A DNA stretch of 64,000 nt from Marinobacter flavimaris (GTDB taxonomy: Bacteria > Pseudomonadota > Gammaproteobacteria > Pseudomonadales > Oleiphilaceae), in assembly GCF_002933295.1 (NCBI RefSeq), contig NZ_PSSW01000006.1, positions 186,001-250,000 on the forward strand. The letters are read 5' to 3'. How positions within the stretch are numbered: the first letter of the stretch is position 1; every line of letters starts with the position of its first letter. The translations under genes and the position numbers were made by a program. This document shows, piece by piece, positions 14,263 to 23,555 of this stretch. The notes under the pieces are model-generated. The model saw nothing but the letters and a program-made list of their open reading frames with translations, had not been told where the DNA came from and searched no databases.

Positions 14263-15528
14263 ATGAGCAGCGTAGTCCGACTTCCAAGGCGCATCTATCG
14301 CGGAGCCGAAATATCCAGGACTCCCAAGATCATCGACGACTATGATTTCAGTTCTGTTTACCAGCCGATCCTGAGCCCAACCCATCGAAAACTGGTTGGC
14401 TACGAGGCATTGGTCCGGGTCAGAAAGAATAATGAGAGTGTCTCTCCGTTTACGCTTTTCGAACAGGCCGAAAAAAACAACCAGACACCGGAGCTGGACC
14501 GGCATCTGTTGCAGCTTCACCTGGACAACTTTGCGGCCAGCTCCCAGGCCGTCTGGCTGTTCCTGAATATCAATCCCGGTACCTGCATCCATCCGGAAGC
14601 TTCCCTGGAGAAGCTTGCTCTGCAATGCAAGCGTAGCGGAATAGATCCCGAGAAAGTGGTTCTGGAACTGGTCGAAACCGCATCCGACAACCCAGCCGCA
14701 CTTCTGGAATTCATCCTCAAGGCCAAAGCACACGGCTTTCAGATCGCTATCGACGATTTCGGTATGGGCGATTCCAATTTTGAGCGCCTGTGGCGCATCA
14801 ATCCGCTGATTGTGAAACTCGACCGGAGCCTATTGGTAAACGCCGAGAACAACAGTCGCGCCCGAATGCTGCTGGAGAGTCTGGTAAAGATGATCCGCGA
14901 AAGCGGCAGCCTCGTGCTTCTGGAAGGGATCGAGAACCACACCCAGGCTCACATTGCCCTGCAAACGGAGGCCGATCTTCTGCAGGGCTTCCTGTTCGCA
15001 AGGCCGTCCAACCTGAAACAACACGAGCCGGAGCTGACCGAACAGGCGCTAAAACGCATCATTGCCGATTCCAGCGAGTCATCAGCCCAGGACATACGGG
15101 ATCAGGAGAGTTATTTCCGCCTTCTGCGTTTCGAAATTCTCGAAGCCTGCCATTCCCTGAGCCGGGAGTTGCCGTTCAGCACCGCCTGCAACAAGCTGTT
15201 GGAAGTGGATGGCGTGAAACGCTGCTTCCTGCTCAATCCACAGGGCATCCAGCAAGGCAACCTTGCCCGCGCCAATCCGGACATTCATCGCGGAAAGTTC
15301 AATCCGCTGTATCATTCCGCCGGCGCTCAATGGACCCACCGGGAGTACTTCCGGAATGCCCTGGAACGGCCCCAGCACATCAGCAGCTGTCGGCCCTATG
15401 TCGGTCTGCCGGATGCAAAACGTACCGTCACCCTGTCAACAATGCTGCCGGGGCAACAGGTCTTGTGCGTCGACATACATCCGGATGAGATGTTTGGCGG
15501 CCAGCTGGAGTTCCCGGCCACCCTGTAA
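14263..15528 (+). CDS. EAL-domain c-di-GMP phosphodiesterase with a C-terminal Cache/PAS-like domain
   Basis: 421 residues with no signal peptide or membrane helix, so cytoplasmic. The EAL domain (about 28-265) keeps the catalytic set: YEALVR at 47-52, LNINP, VLELVET, IDDFGMG, VKLDRSL, LLEGIEN and LLQGFLFARP. It is therefore probably an active c-di-GMP phosphodiesterase. The C-terminal part (about 275-421), with a WTHREYFRNAL segment and a CRPYVG segment, resembles the sensor half of YkuI-type EAL proteins. It is divergent from the MFS gene across 228 nt. No GGDEF domain is present in this protein. Confidence 0.88.
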   Translation: MSSVVRLPRRIYRGAEISRTPKIIDDYDFSSVYQPILSPTHRKLVGYEALVRVRKNNESVSPFTLFEQAEKNNQTPELDRHLLQLHLDNFAASSQAVWLFLNINPGTCIHPEASLEKLALQCKRSGIDPEKVVLELVETASDNPAALLEFILKAKAHGFQIAIDDFGMGDSNFERLWRINPLIVKLDRSLLVNAENNSRARMLLESLVKMIRESGSLVLLEGIENHTQAHIALQTEADLLQGFLFARPSNLKQHEPELTEQALKRIIADSSESSAQDIRDQESYFRLLRFEILEACHSLSRELPFSTACNKLLEVDGVKRCFLLNPQGIQQGNLARANPDIHRGKFNPLYHSAGAQWTHREYFRNALERPQHISSCRPYVGLPDAKRTVTLSTMLPGQQVLCVDIHPDEMFGGQLEFPATL

Positions 15529-15540
15529 TCATCCGGTCAG

Positions 15541-18500
15541 TCAGAAATCGTCGGCGCGTTTCTGTGGCGCGGCGGCCAATCCCGTGCCGCCCGCCTGTCC
15601 GGACGCCTGACGTTCCAGTTCTTTTTCCACCGCATTGGAAGACTTGGCAAACCGGGCCAACAGGTTGTAGAGCACCGGAATGATGAACAGGGTCAGCGTG
15701 GTGGCGAAAATCAGCCCGCCCAGAATGACCATACCAATCGCAGCCCGACTCTCGGCACCCGCACCGGTGGCAATGACCAGTGGCACGGCACCGAAAATCG
15801 TCGATATGGTAGTCATCAGTACCGGACGGAAACGCAGACAGGCGCCTTCGAGAATCGCCTCCCGCACCTCGTAACCCTTGTCCCGGAGCTGGTTGGCGAA
15901 CTCCACGATCAGTATCCCGTTCTTGGCCATCAACCCCAGCAACATGATGATGCCGATCTGGCTGTAGATGTTCAGACTGATACCCGTCCACCAGAGCGCC
16001 AGGAGAGCCCCGGTTACCGCCAGCGGCACCGACAGCATGATAATCAACGGATGTATCCAGCTTTCAAACTGGGCTGCCAACACCAGGAACACGATGACGA
16101 AAGCCAGCGCAAAGGTAACGTAGATTGCCGCCGAGGATTCCTGGAATTCCCGGCTCAGGCCCTTGTAACTGACGCGGGCTTCCGGCGGCAGGTTATCCAC
16201 AGCCAGGTTGTTCAGGTAGGTCAATGCCGAACCCAGGTCGTAACCATCCGCCAGAGATGCACTGATCACCACAGCGGGCAGGCGGTCGATGCGGCGGAGG
16301 TCCGGGTTGGCGCCGATTTCCTGCACGGAAACCAGTGCCTGCAATGGGATCAGGTTACCGCCCTCCCGGGGCCGCAGGAAAATCTGGCCCAGGTCTTCGG
16401 GCGTTGCCCGGTTGGCGTCTTCCGCCTGAATGATTACATCGTATTCCCGGCCTCGATCGATGTAAGTGGTTACCTGCCTGGAAGCCAGCATGGTCTGCAA
16501 GGTGAGGCCCACGTCTTCTACCGTGATATCCAGATCCGCGGCCCGCTCCCGGTGGATGTTTACCCGCAGTTCCGGCCGGGTCAGCTCGAAATCGGTATCC
16601 AGGTCCTGAAGATTGGGGTTTTCCTTGGCCCGCTCCACGATTTCCTGGCTCCAGGCCTGCACCGATTCGTAGTCCGGGCCGGCCACCACAAACTCCACGG
16701 CCTGGCTGAACCCCCGCTGACCCAGACCCGGCGGGTTCACGGCCACGGTTCGAATGCCGGACACATCGGCCAACTTTTTGCGGATTTCGCTGGTCACTTC
16801 CTGCTGCTTGATCTCCCGATCTTCCCAGGGCACCAGGCCCATGATCATGAACGCGTTGTCCTCTTCATCACGGAACCCGACGATGGCAAGCAGGCGGTTG
16901 GCTATGCCTTCATCCAGATACGGCAGCAATGACTCTTCCACCTGGCGGACGTAGTGGTCGGTGTATTCCACCGTTGAGCCACGGGGCGCGCTGGTGGGCA
17001 TGATAATCACGGCACGGTCTTCGGTCGGCGCCAGCTCCTGAGGCAATTTCGGATACACCACGGCGGCAATGACCAGCCCGACAAGTCCAAGGCCCAGTAA
17101 CAATCCCGGCTGCCTCAGGGAAAACTCCAACAACCTGCGATAACCATTGGTCAGGCCATTCAGGACCTTTTCACTGGCGGCCCAGAGACGATGACCTTCT
17201 GCCGATTCGGGGCTGTGCCTGAGCCACTTTGAACACAGCATCGGCGCCAGGGTCAGGGCCACGAGGCTCGAAAACACCACTGCCGCCGCCAGGGTAAAGC
17301 CGAATTCGGCAAACAATCGGCCAATGTTGCCGCCCATGAAGGAGATGGGAACGAACACCGCCACCAGGGTCAGAGTGGTCGCAATCACGGCGAAGGCAAC
17401 CTGCTTCGCGCCCCGGTAGGCGGCAAGCAACGGGGGCTCGCCCTCGTCAATCCGGCGCTGGATGTTTTCCAGCATCACGATGGCATCGTCCACCACCAGG
17501 CCGATGGCAAGAATCACCGCCAGCAGGGTCAGTACGTTGATGGAAAAACCCAGGAAGCCCAGACCGATAAAGGCACCAATCACCGCAACCGGAATGGTCA
17601 CCGCGGGAATGAGAGTCGCCCGCCAGGAGCGCAGGAACAGGAAGATAACCAGGATAACCAGTGACACCGCAATGGCGAGCGTGGTGACCACTTCCTTGAT
17701 GGAAGCCCGGATGAAAATGGATTCGTCGTAGCTTTCCGCGATGGTGACTTCCGGTGGCAGTGTCTCCCGGATCTTCTCCAGCTCGGCGCGGACGGCATCG
17801 GAAACCGCAACGGTGTTGGCCTTGGACTGGCGGATAATCCCCATGCCGATGGCGGTCTGGCCATTGGCGCGCAGGCGGCTCACATCCGACTCCACACCCA
17901 TCTGGACATTGGCCACCTCGCCCAGGCGCAACAGATCATTACCATCCCGGCGAACCACAAGCTCCCGGAACTGTTCCACGTTCGACAGCCGGCCCTCGGC
18001 CCGCACGGTGAAATTCCGGGTGGACGAATCCACCGATCCTGCAGGCAGCTCCACGTTGTTGGCACGCAGGGCCCGTTCCACTTCCGCCACGGTGATATCC
18101 CGGGCCGCAAGACGTTCGCGGTCCAGCCAGACCCGGATGGCATAGCGCCGTTCGCCGCCAATACGCACGTCGGCAACACCATCGAGTACCGACAACCTGT
18201 CCGCCAGGACCCGGTCGGCAAAGTCACTCAATTCGGCACTGTCCCAGACATCACTGCGCAGGGTCACCCACATCATCGGGCGTGCATCGGAATCCGCCTT
18301 ACGCACCACCGGTGGATCGGCCTCGTCTGGTAACTGGTTGGCCACCCGGGACACCGCATCACGGACATCATTGGCGGCAATATCCACATCCCGGGCGGTG
18401 GTAAATTCAATACTGGTTCGGGACTCGCCCTGCTCGGTGGATGATTCAATCGACCGAATACCCTCAATGCCACTGATGGCACCCTCGATCACCTGGGTAA

Positions 18501-18687
18501 TCTGGGTATCCACCACCTCGGCCGCGGCGCCGGTGTAGTCGGTAGAGATGGAAACAACGGGTGGGTCAATATCCGGGTACTCGCGCACCGGCAGGCCCAT
18601 CAGGGCTGCCAGACCGAACACAACGATCAGAAGACTGAGGACCGTAGCGAACACCGGCCGCTTGATGGAGACGTCGGAGAGGACCAC
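15541..18687 (-). CDS. RND multidrug efflux permease (HAE1 family)
   Basis: 1048 residues, with 12 membrane helices and two large periplasmic loops expected for the family. Helix 4 carries the proton-relay aspartates in GLVVDDAIVMLENIQRR, and the FMGGNIGR and KNGILIVEFANQLRD motifs are present. The N-terminus MVLSDVSIKRPVFATVLSL is typical of inner-membrane RND pumps. The adaptor gene ends 3 nt upstream, so the two form an operon. No outer-membrane channel is encoded nearby, so a TolC/OprM encoded elsewhere would be required. The substrate cannot be read from sequence. Confidence 0.95.
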   Translation of the reverse strand: MVLSDVSIKRPVFATVLSLLIVVFGLAALMGLPVREYPDIDPPVVSISTDYTGAAAEVVDTQITQVIEGAISGIEGIRSIESSTEQGESRTSIEFTTARDVDIAANDVRDAVSRVANQLPDEADPPVVRKADSDARPMMWVTLRSDVWDSAELSDFADRVLADRLSVLDGVADVRIGGERRYAIRVWLDRERLAARDITVAEVERALRANNVELPAGSVDSSTRNFTVRAEGRLSNVEQFRELVVRRDGNDLLRLGEVANVQMGVESDVSRLRANGQTAIGMGIIRQSKANTVAVSDAVRAELEKIRETLPPEVTIAESYDESIFIRASIKEVVTTLAIAVSLVILVIFLFLRSWRATLIPAVTIPVAVIGAFIGLGFLGFSINVLTLLAVILAIGLVVDDAIVMLENIQRRIDEGEPPLLAAYRGAKQVAFAVIATTLTLVAVFVPISFMGGNIGRLFAEFGFTLAAAVVFSSLVALTLAPMLCSKWLRHSPESAEGHRLWAASEKVLNGLTNGYRRLLEFSLRQPGLLLGLGLVGLVIAAVVYPKLPQELAPTEDRAVIIMPTSAPRGSTVEYTDHYVRQVEESLLPYLDEGIANRLLAIVGFRDEEDNAFMIMGLVPWEDREIKQQEVTSEIRKKLADVSGIRTVAVNPPGLGQRGFSQAVEFVVAGPDYESVQAWSQEIVERAKENPNLQDLDTDFELTRPELRVNIHRERAADLDITVEDVGLTLQTMLASRQVTTYIDRGREYDVIIQAEDANRATPEDLGQIFLRPREGGNLIPLQALVSVQEIGANPDLRRIDRLPAVVISASLADGYDLGSALTYLNNLAVDNLPPEARVSYKGLSREFQESSAAIYVTFALAFVIVFLVLAAQFESWIHPLIIMLSVPLAVTGALLALWWTGISLNIYSQIGIIMLLGLMAKNGILIVEFANQLRDKGYEVREAILEGACLRFRPVLMTTISTIFGAVPLVIATGAGAESRAAIGMVILGGLIFATTLTLFIIPVLYNLLARFAKSSNAVEKELERQASGQAGGTGLAAAPQKRADDF

Positions 18688-18690
18688 CGG

Positions 18691-19785
18691 TTACGACTCC
18701 CTGGCCGTAATAAAACGGTTCTCGGGAATGGCTTTGTCGTCTTCCAATACCCGAACCCGGTCCCCACTGCTGAGCCGGTCCTGACCGGTCACGATCACCG
18801 GGTCTTCCTGGCTCAAACCGTTCGAAACTTCCACAAAACCGGGCATGCGCGAGCCCAGGCTCACCGAAACACGCCGGGCCACACCGTCTTCAGCCACAAA
18901 CACATATTGTTCATCACCCCGGATCATCACCGCCTGCTCGGGGATTACCAGCGCCTGCCGTTGCCGGAGTGTAAGCGTCGCAGACATGAACTGTCCCGGC
19001 CGGAGCAAACCATCCGGGTTATCGATCAGTGCCCGGACAGGCAGCGAACGGCTCAACTCACTGACCCTGGAACCCAACTCCACCAGCTGACCGGAAAAGG
19101 TCTGGTCCGGATAGGCCGGCGATGCGCCCCTTACCTCTTGCCCGAGACTCACCTGCCCCAGGAAACGCTCCGGGATCGAAAAGCCCAGTTCCATACGGTC
19201 GGTGGTATCCAGAGTAGTCACCGAGGTCCCGGCAGTAATATAGGCGCCGACGCTGATGTCACTCAGCCCGACCACACCGGCGAACGGCGCCTCGATCCGG
19301 TGGTTTTCCAGACGAACTTGAGCTGACTGGCGCTGAGCCTCGGCGACATCGACTGACGTTCTCAGTTGATCCACCTGGGACTGGGAAATACTGTTGTTCG
19401 AACGCAACCGCTCTGCCCTTTCAAGCTGTCGGCGGGCATCCGCCAGTTGCGCCTCGATCACCTGCAGGTCTGCCCGGGCCTGGCGATCATCAAGCCGCAA
19501 CAGGACGTCGCCCTGCCCCACCCGGCGGCCGGTTTCCAGATTCAATTCCACCACCCGGCCACTGACTTCCGTGGTCAGTTCCACCGCGTTCAGGGCTTTG
19601 AGACTGCCAACGGCGTTGACCACATCCCGTACTGCCTCCATCTGCGGAAGCATGGTGTTAACGGCGCTGGCGGGGCGTTCTCGGCCGCTCTGGGCGGCGG
19701 TCCCATCATCGAAGTTCTGATACACAAAGGCGCCGCCGATAGCGACAGCCACCAGTACCAACGCAATCAACCACTGTTTCCACAT
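18691..19785 (-). CDS. RND efflux periplasmic adaptor (membrane fusion protein)
   Basis: 364 residues. It has an N-terminal membrane anchor (MWKQWLIALVLVAVAIGGAFVYQ) and then the lipoyl/barrel architecture: VSGRVVELNLETGRRVGQGD, a coiled-coil hairpin (about 100-165), and the second lipoyl half IEAPFAGVVGLSDISVGAYI. There is no lipobox cysteine, so it is anchored by a helix. It joins the permease, 3 nt downstream, to an outer-membrane channel. Confidence 0.94.
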   Translation of the reverse strand: MWKQWLIALVLVAVAIGGAFVYQNFDDGTAAQSGRERPASAVNTMLPQMEAVRDVVNAVGSLKALNAVELTTEVSGRVVELNLETGRRVGQGDVLLRLDDRQARADLQVIEAQLADARRQLERAERLRSNNSISQSQVDQLRTSVDVAEAQRQSAQVRLENHRIEAPFAGVVGLSDISVGAYITAGTSVTTLDTTDRMELGFSIPERFLGQVSLGQEVRGASPAYPDQTFSGQLVELGSRVSELSRSLPVRALIDNPDGLLRPGQFMSATLTLRQRQALVIPEQAVMIRGDEQYVFVAEDGVARRVSVSLGSRMPGFVEVSNGLSQEDPVIVTGQDRLSSGDRVRVLEDDKAIPENRFITARES

Positions 19786-19823
19786 AGGATTTCCAGGTAT
19801 TTCGGGGTCAGGTTAGTCGTCTG

Positions 19824-20384
19824 TTACTTTTTCTGGATGACCAGAACCACCTCGCCCACGTCGATTCCCCACTTGCTCATGGTGGTCTGATTGATCAACG
19901 TGTCGGGCGTAATCAGGTACATCCAGTCATCCATGCGTACGTCCAGGGTACCGTCGCCATAGGCCACCTGGAGCACATAATTCATGTGAATTGCATTGCC
20001 ACTCCAACGCATGGTTCCGGGTTCAACCACGTCACCGGCGTCAGCATGGTAGCCGTCTTCCGCGGGAGTCAGGGTCCAGACGCGGGTCTGCACTTCGCCG
20101 TCATCGAAACGGAACACCTCATCCAGGGTGCCCACGCCCTCGTCATCCCATGATGCGCTGATATCCGCATCAAAGGTGCGAATCACCTCACCGGAAAAAT
20201 TCTTGACCACCCCCCGGGCGGAAAGTTCGCCGGTAAAGAACTCTTCAGGGACCAGCTCTGGCGTGCGGTCGGCGTAGTCCTCGAGCGAGGGACTGGCACA
20301 GCCACTGAGCAGCAGTGCCGAAAACAATACCCAGAGTATAGGTGTCGACAGGCGTTTCGATATCTCAGTAAACAGGCTTTGCAT
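19824..20384 (-). CDS. DUF3833-family lipoprotein
   Basis: 186 residues. The signal sequence ends in a lipobox (ALLLSGC, cysteine 29), so it is a lipoprotein, probably facing the periplasm. The body (TGELSARGVVKNFSGEV, MDDWMYLITPDTLINQTTMSKWGI) matches DUF3833 as I recall it; no biochemical function is known to me. It lies 38 nt upstream of the RND adaptor on the same strand and may be cotranscribed with the pump. Confidence 0.85.
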   Translation of the reverse strand: MQSLFTEISKRLSTPILWVLFSALLLSGCASPSLEDYADRTPELVPEEFFTGELSARGVVKNFSGEVIRTFDADISASWDDEGVGTLDEVFRFDDGEVQTRVWTLTPAEDGYHADAGDVVEPGTMRWSGNAIHMNYVLQVAYGDGTLDVRMDDWMYLITPDTLINQTTMSKWGIDVGEVVLVIQKK

Positions 20385-20631
20385 GACTTTTACACTCTCT
20401 GAACAGGAATATGTGGGGGTCCTCGGCGCAAGGAAATACGCCGAAACCCTCTTTAGCGATCATTACCCGGAATCCACGATCTCTGCTACGTCATCTCGGC
20501 CAATTGTCCATTCTGACAGTCTGCCCGGTGCTTTTCGTCAATGGCAGTGCCCGGGTATTGGCGTAAAACACAAGGCAACGAACGGTGGTTGCCCACCCAA
20601 GATTGTTGAGAAAGACACAGAGGATTCCGCT
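20385..20631. promoter_or_regulatory. Divergent spacer between the DUF3833 gene and the acyl-CoA dehydrogenase
   Basis: 247 nt separate the two divergent genes. The acyl-CoA dehydrogenase frame is open through it, but its translation shows no family similarity, so I read it as noncoding and place the promoters of both genes here. No clear operator was found. Confidence 0.5.
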
Positions 20632-22452
20632 ATGCCGGTTTACAAAGCACCCCTGCGCGACATGAAATTCCTGCTGAACGAGGTGTTCGATTACCCGGGT
20701 CATTACGCCACCCTGACCAGCGGTGAAAACGCCACGCCCGATATCGTGGACGCGATACTCGGCGAATGCGGAAAGTTTTGTGAAGAGGTGCTAAGCCCAC
20801 TTTACCTCTCTGGCGACGAAGAAGGCTGCAAACTGGACAACGGTGAAGTCACCACACCCGCCGGTTACCGGGACGCCTACCAGCAGTACGCCATGGGGGG
20901 CTGGCAGGGACTCTCAGCGCCCGAGGAATACGGCGGCCAGGGCCTTCCCGCGTCCATGGGACTGCTGAAACAGGAAATGATGGGTACCGCCAACTGGCCT
21001 TTCTCCATGTATCCGGGGCTGTCCCTGGGGGCCATGAACACGATTTTCCTTCATGGTACGGAAGACCAGAAACAGACCTACCTTGCGCCACTGACGGAGG
21101 GCCACTGGGCCGGCACCATGTGCCTGACCGAACCCCAGTGTGGCACCGATCTGGGCCAGGTAAAGACCAAAGCCGAACCACAGGTCGACGGCAGCTACCG
21201 GCTTACCGGAACCAAGATCTTCATCTCCTCTGGCGACCACGACCTGACCGAGAACATTGTCCACATCGTGCTGGCCCGTCTGCCCGACGCCCCCAAGGGC
21301 ACCCGGGGCATCAGCCTTTTTATCGTACCCAAGTTCCTGCCCGACAGTAACGGCGATGTCGGTGAGCGCAACGGTGTCGTCTGCGGCAGCCTGGAAAAGA
21401 AAATGGGCATCAAGGCCTCGGCCACGTGTGTACTGAATTTCGATGGCGCCACCGGTTTTCTCATTGGCCCCGAGAATGAAGGCCTCAATTGCATGTTCAC
21501 TTTCATGAACACCGCCCGCATCGGCACCGCCATTCAGGGCGTCGGGCCGGCGGAGCTGTCCTATCAGTGGGCGTTGACCTATGCAAAAGATCGGCGCTCT
21601 ATGCGGGCACTCTCAGGCAAGAAAGAGCCGGACCAGGTCGCCGACAGCCTGATCCATCATGCTGATGTGCGCCGGATGTTACTGACCCAGAAGGCCATCG
21701 CCGAAGGCGGTCGGGCCATGCTGTATTACGCGGCCCGGCTGGCCGATCACATGGTCGAGGGATTCACCGAAGGTGACGATAAAAAGGCGGAAAAGTACGA
21801 TGACAAACTCGGCTTCCTGACGCCAATTCTGAAGGGCTTTCTCACTGAACTCGGCTGCGAAGCGGCCAACCTGGGGGTCCAGGTTTTTGGCGGCCACGGT
21901 TACATCCGCGAACACGGCATGGAGCAGATTGTCAGGGATACCCGCATCGCCACCCTGTACGAGGGCACTACCGGTATCCAGGCGCTGGACCTTCTGGGAC
22001 GAAAAGTATTGCTGATGACCCAGGGCGGCGCGGTGCGCGAGTTCACCCTGAACATTGCCAATTTTGCCCGTAAGCATCTCACCGATAAACGGCTACGGCC
22101 CTGGGCTCTGGAACTGCTCAAGCTGACCGGGCAATGGAACCTGCTGACCGTCCGTATCATGCTCGCGGCGCGCAAGGATCGCGATGTGGTGAGTTCCGCA
22201 TCCTACGATTTCCTGATGTATAGCGGCTACGTCACCATGGCCTATATCTGGCTGCGTCAGGCTGCGGTGGCTGTGGATAAACTCGATAACGGTGGTGAGG
22301 AATCCACCGGCTTTTACCAGGCCAAGCTCGCCACCACCGAGTTCTATTTTGAACGTTTGCTGCCCCGGGCCCAGAGCCACGCCACCAGCATGCTCAGCCC
22401 TAGCAAAAACTTGATGCAGCTCGACGCCGAAGATCTGGCCTTCACCGGGTAG
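20632..22452 (+). CDS. Acyl-CoA dehydrogenase, large (DmdC-like) type
   Basis: 606 residues from the ATG at 20632, which has AGAGGA seven nt upstream and begins with the family N-terminus MPVYKAPLRDMKFLL. The frame runs open 83 codons further upstream, but that part is unlike the family. The segments CLTEPQCGTDLG and GTKIFISSGDHDLTENI bind FAD and substrate. The catalytic-base region reads TLYEGTTGIQALDLLGRK, and a C-terminal extension (about 470-606) marks the large type, which includes 3-methylmercaptopropionyl-CoA dehydrogenases. The true substrate is unknown; medium or long acyl-CoA is as likely. Confidence 0.92.
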   Translation: MPVYKAPLRDMKFLLNEVFDYPGHYATLTSGENATPDIVDAILGECGKFCEEVLSPLYLSGDEEGCKLDNGEVTTPAGYRDAYQQYAMGGWQGLSAPEEYGGQGLPASMGLLKQEMMGTANWPFSMYPGLSLGAMNTIFLHGTEDQKQTYLAPLTEGHWAGTMCLTEPQCGTDLGQVKTKAEPQVDGSYRLTGTKIFISSGDHDLTENIVHIVLARLPDAPKGTRGISLFIVPKFLPDSNGDVGERNGVVCGSLEKKMGIKASATCVLNFDGATGFLIGPENEGLNCMFTFMNTARIGTAIQGVGPAELSYQWALTYAKDRRSMRALSGKKEPDQVADSLIHHADVRRMLLTQKAIAEGGRAMLYYAARLADHMVEGFTEGDDKKAEKYDDKLGFLTPILKGFLTELGCEAANLGVQVFGGHGYIREHGMEQIVRDTRIATLYEGTTGIQALDLLGRKVLLMTQGGAVREFTLNIANFARKHLTDKRLRPWALELLKLTGQWNLLTVRIMLAARKDRDVVSSASYDFLMYSGYVTMAYIWLRQAAVAVDKLDNGGEESTGFYQAKLATTEFYFERLLPRAQSHATSMLSPSKNLMQLDAEDLAFTG

Positions 22453-22472
22453 AGTATCCGGTACACCTTATC

Positions 22473-22497
22473 CCCGGGCCTCGGCCCGGGTTTTTTT
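22473..22497 (+). terminator. Rho-independent terminator after the acyl-CoA dehydrogenase
   Basis: A perfect 8-bp stem CCCGGGCC / GGCCCGGG with a 2-nt apex (a wider loop in practice) is followed by seven T residues. It lies 20 nt past the stop codon. Confidence 0.93.
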
Positions 22498-22617
22498 GCC
22501 CTTGAAATACGTCCGCCTGAACCCATCTAACAGGTGCATTTCCGCATTGGAGTTATTAACTCACTGAATTAAATAGAAATGTTCTGATTTCTCGAATAAA
22601 AGTAAGGAGGTTCGAAT

Positions 22618-23553
22618 ATGGAGACTCGTACTGACGACTTTTATCCCACCCGCCTGGAACGCCCCACCAAAAGCTTTGAACGTCAGGATCCCGTGGTGCA
22701 CAGCAGCGGCTCGGACCGTTCCGACGGACCACTGAGTGAGACTGAGCTGGCACAGTACGAGCGCGACGGTTTTCTGGTCTTCGACAGTTTTCTCGACCAG
22801 GCCTCGGTGCGCCAGTTCCGGGAGGATTTGCGGGGCTATGAGGACGATGAAAGCATTCTGCGCTCAGAAGGCACCATTACAGAACCCGGCAAGCAGGGAA
22901 TCCGCTCGATTTTTGGCATTCACGAACTGTCGGACCGATTCGACCGGTTGACCCGGGATCCCAGGATTCTGGCCATGGTGCGTCAGCTTCTGGGCAGTGA
23001 AGCCTACATCCACCAGTCCCGGATCAACTTCAAACCCGGTTTCCACGGCAAGGGTTTTGACTGGCACTCGGATTTTGAAACCTGGCACGCCGAGGACGGC
23101 ATGCCACGGATGCGGGCAGTCAGCTTTTCCATCGCCCTCACCGACAACACGCCTTTCAACGGCCCCCTGATGCTCATTCCCGGTTCCCACAAGACCTTTG
23201 TGCCCTGCGTTGGCCGCACACCGGAGGACAACTACCAGTCGTCGCTGAAAAAACAGGAACTGGGTGTTCCCAACAATCGGGACCTGGCAGCCATGGCGGA
23301 TGACTACGGTATCAAAGCGCCAACCGGCCCTGCCGGCTCGCTGATCATCTTCGAGTGCAACACGCTCCACGCCTCCAATGCCAATATGTCGCCCTGGCCG
23401 CGCAGCAACCTGTTTTTCGTCTATAACAGTGTGGAAAACCAGCTCCAGGCCCCATTCTGCGGCAACAAACCGCGCCCGGATTTCCTGGGCAACCGCACCA
23501 GCACTGAGGCATTGATGCCAGTTACCTCCGAGGAACGCCGGAAGACCGGTTAG
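22618..23553 (+). CDS. ectD: Ectoine hydroxylase (orphan EctD)
   Basis: 311 residues. The EctD signature FDWHSDFETWHAEDGMP supplies two iron ligands, His150 and Asp152; the third is His251 in CNTLHASNANMS. The family is Fe(II)/2-oxoglutarate dependent and converts ectoine to 5-hydroxyectoine, an osmo- and thermoprotectant. A strong AAGGAGG lies 8 nt before the ATG. ectABC is not adjacent, so ectoine must be made from genes elsewhere or taken up. The gene converges on mnmE with only 2 nt between their stops. Confidence 0.96.
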   Translation: METRTDDFYPTRLERPTKSFERQDPVVHSSGSDRSDGPLSETELAQYERDGFLVFDSFLDQASVRQFREDLRGYEDDESILRSEGTITEPGKQGIRSIFGIHELSDRFDRLTRDPRILAMVRQLLGSEAYIHQSRINFKPGFHGKGFDWHSDFETWHAEDGMPRMRAVSFSIALTDNTPFNGPLMLIPGSHKTFVPCVGRTPEDNYQSSLKKQELGVPNNRDLAAMADDYGIKAPTGPAGSLIIFECNTLHASNANMSPWPRSNLFFVYNSVENQLQAPFCGNKPRPDFLGNRTSTEALMPVTSEERRKTG

Positions 23554-23555
23554 CG

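Noticed and set aside
20383..20631. 83-codon N-terminal extension of the acyl-CoA dehydrogenase
   Set aside because: It shows no family similarity, and the ATG at 20632 has a proper RBS and the conserved N-terminus.
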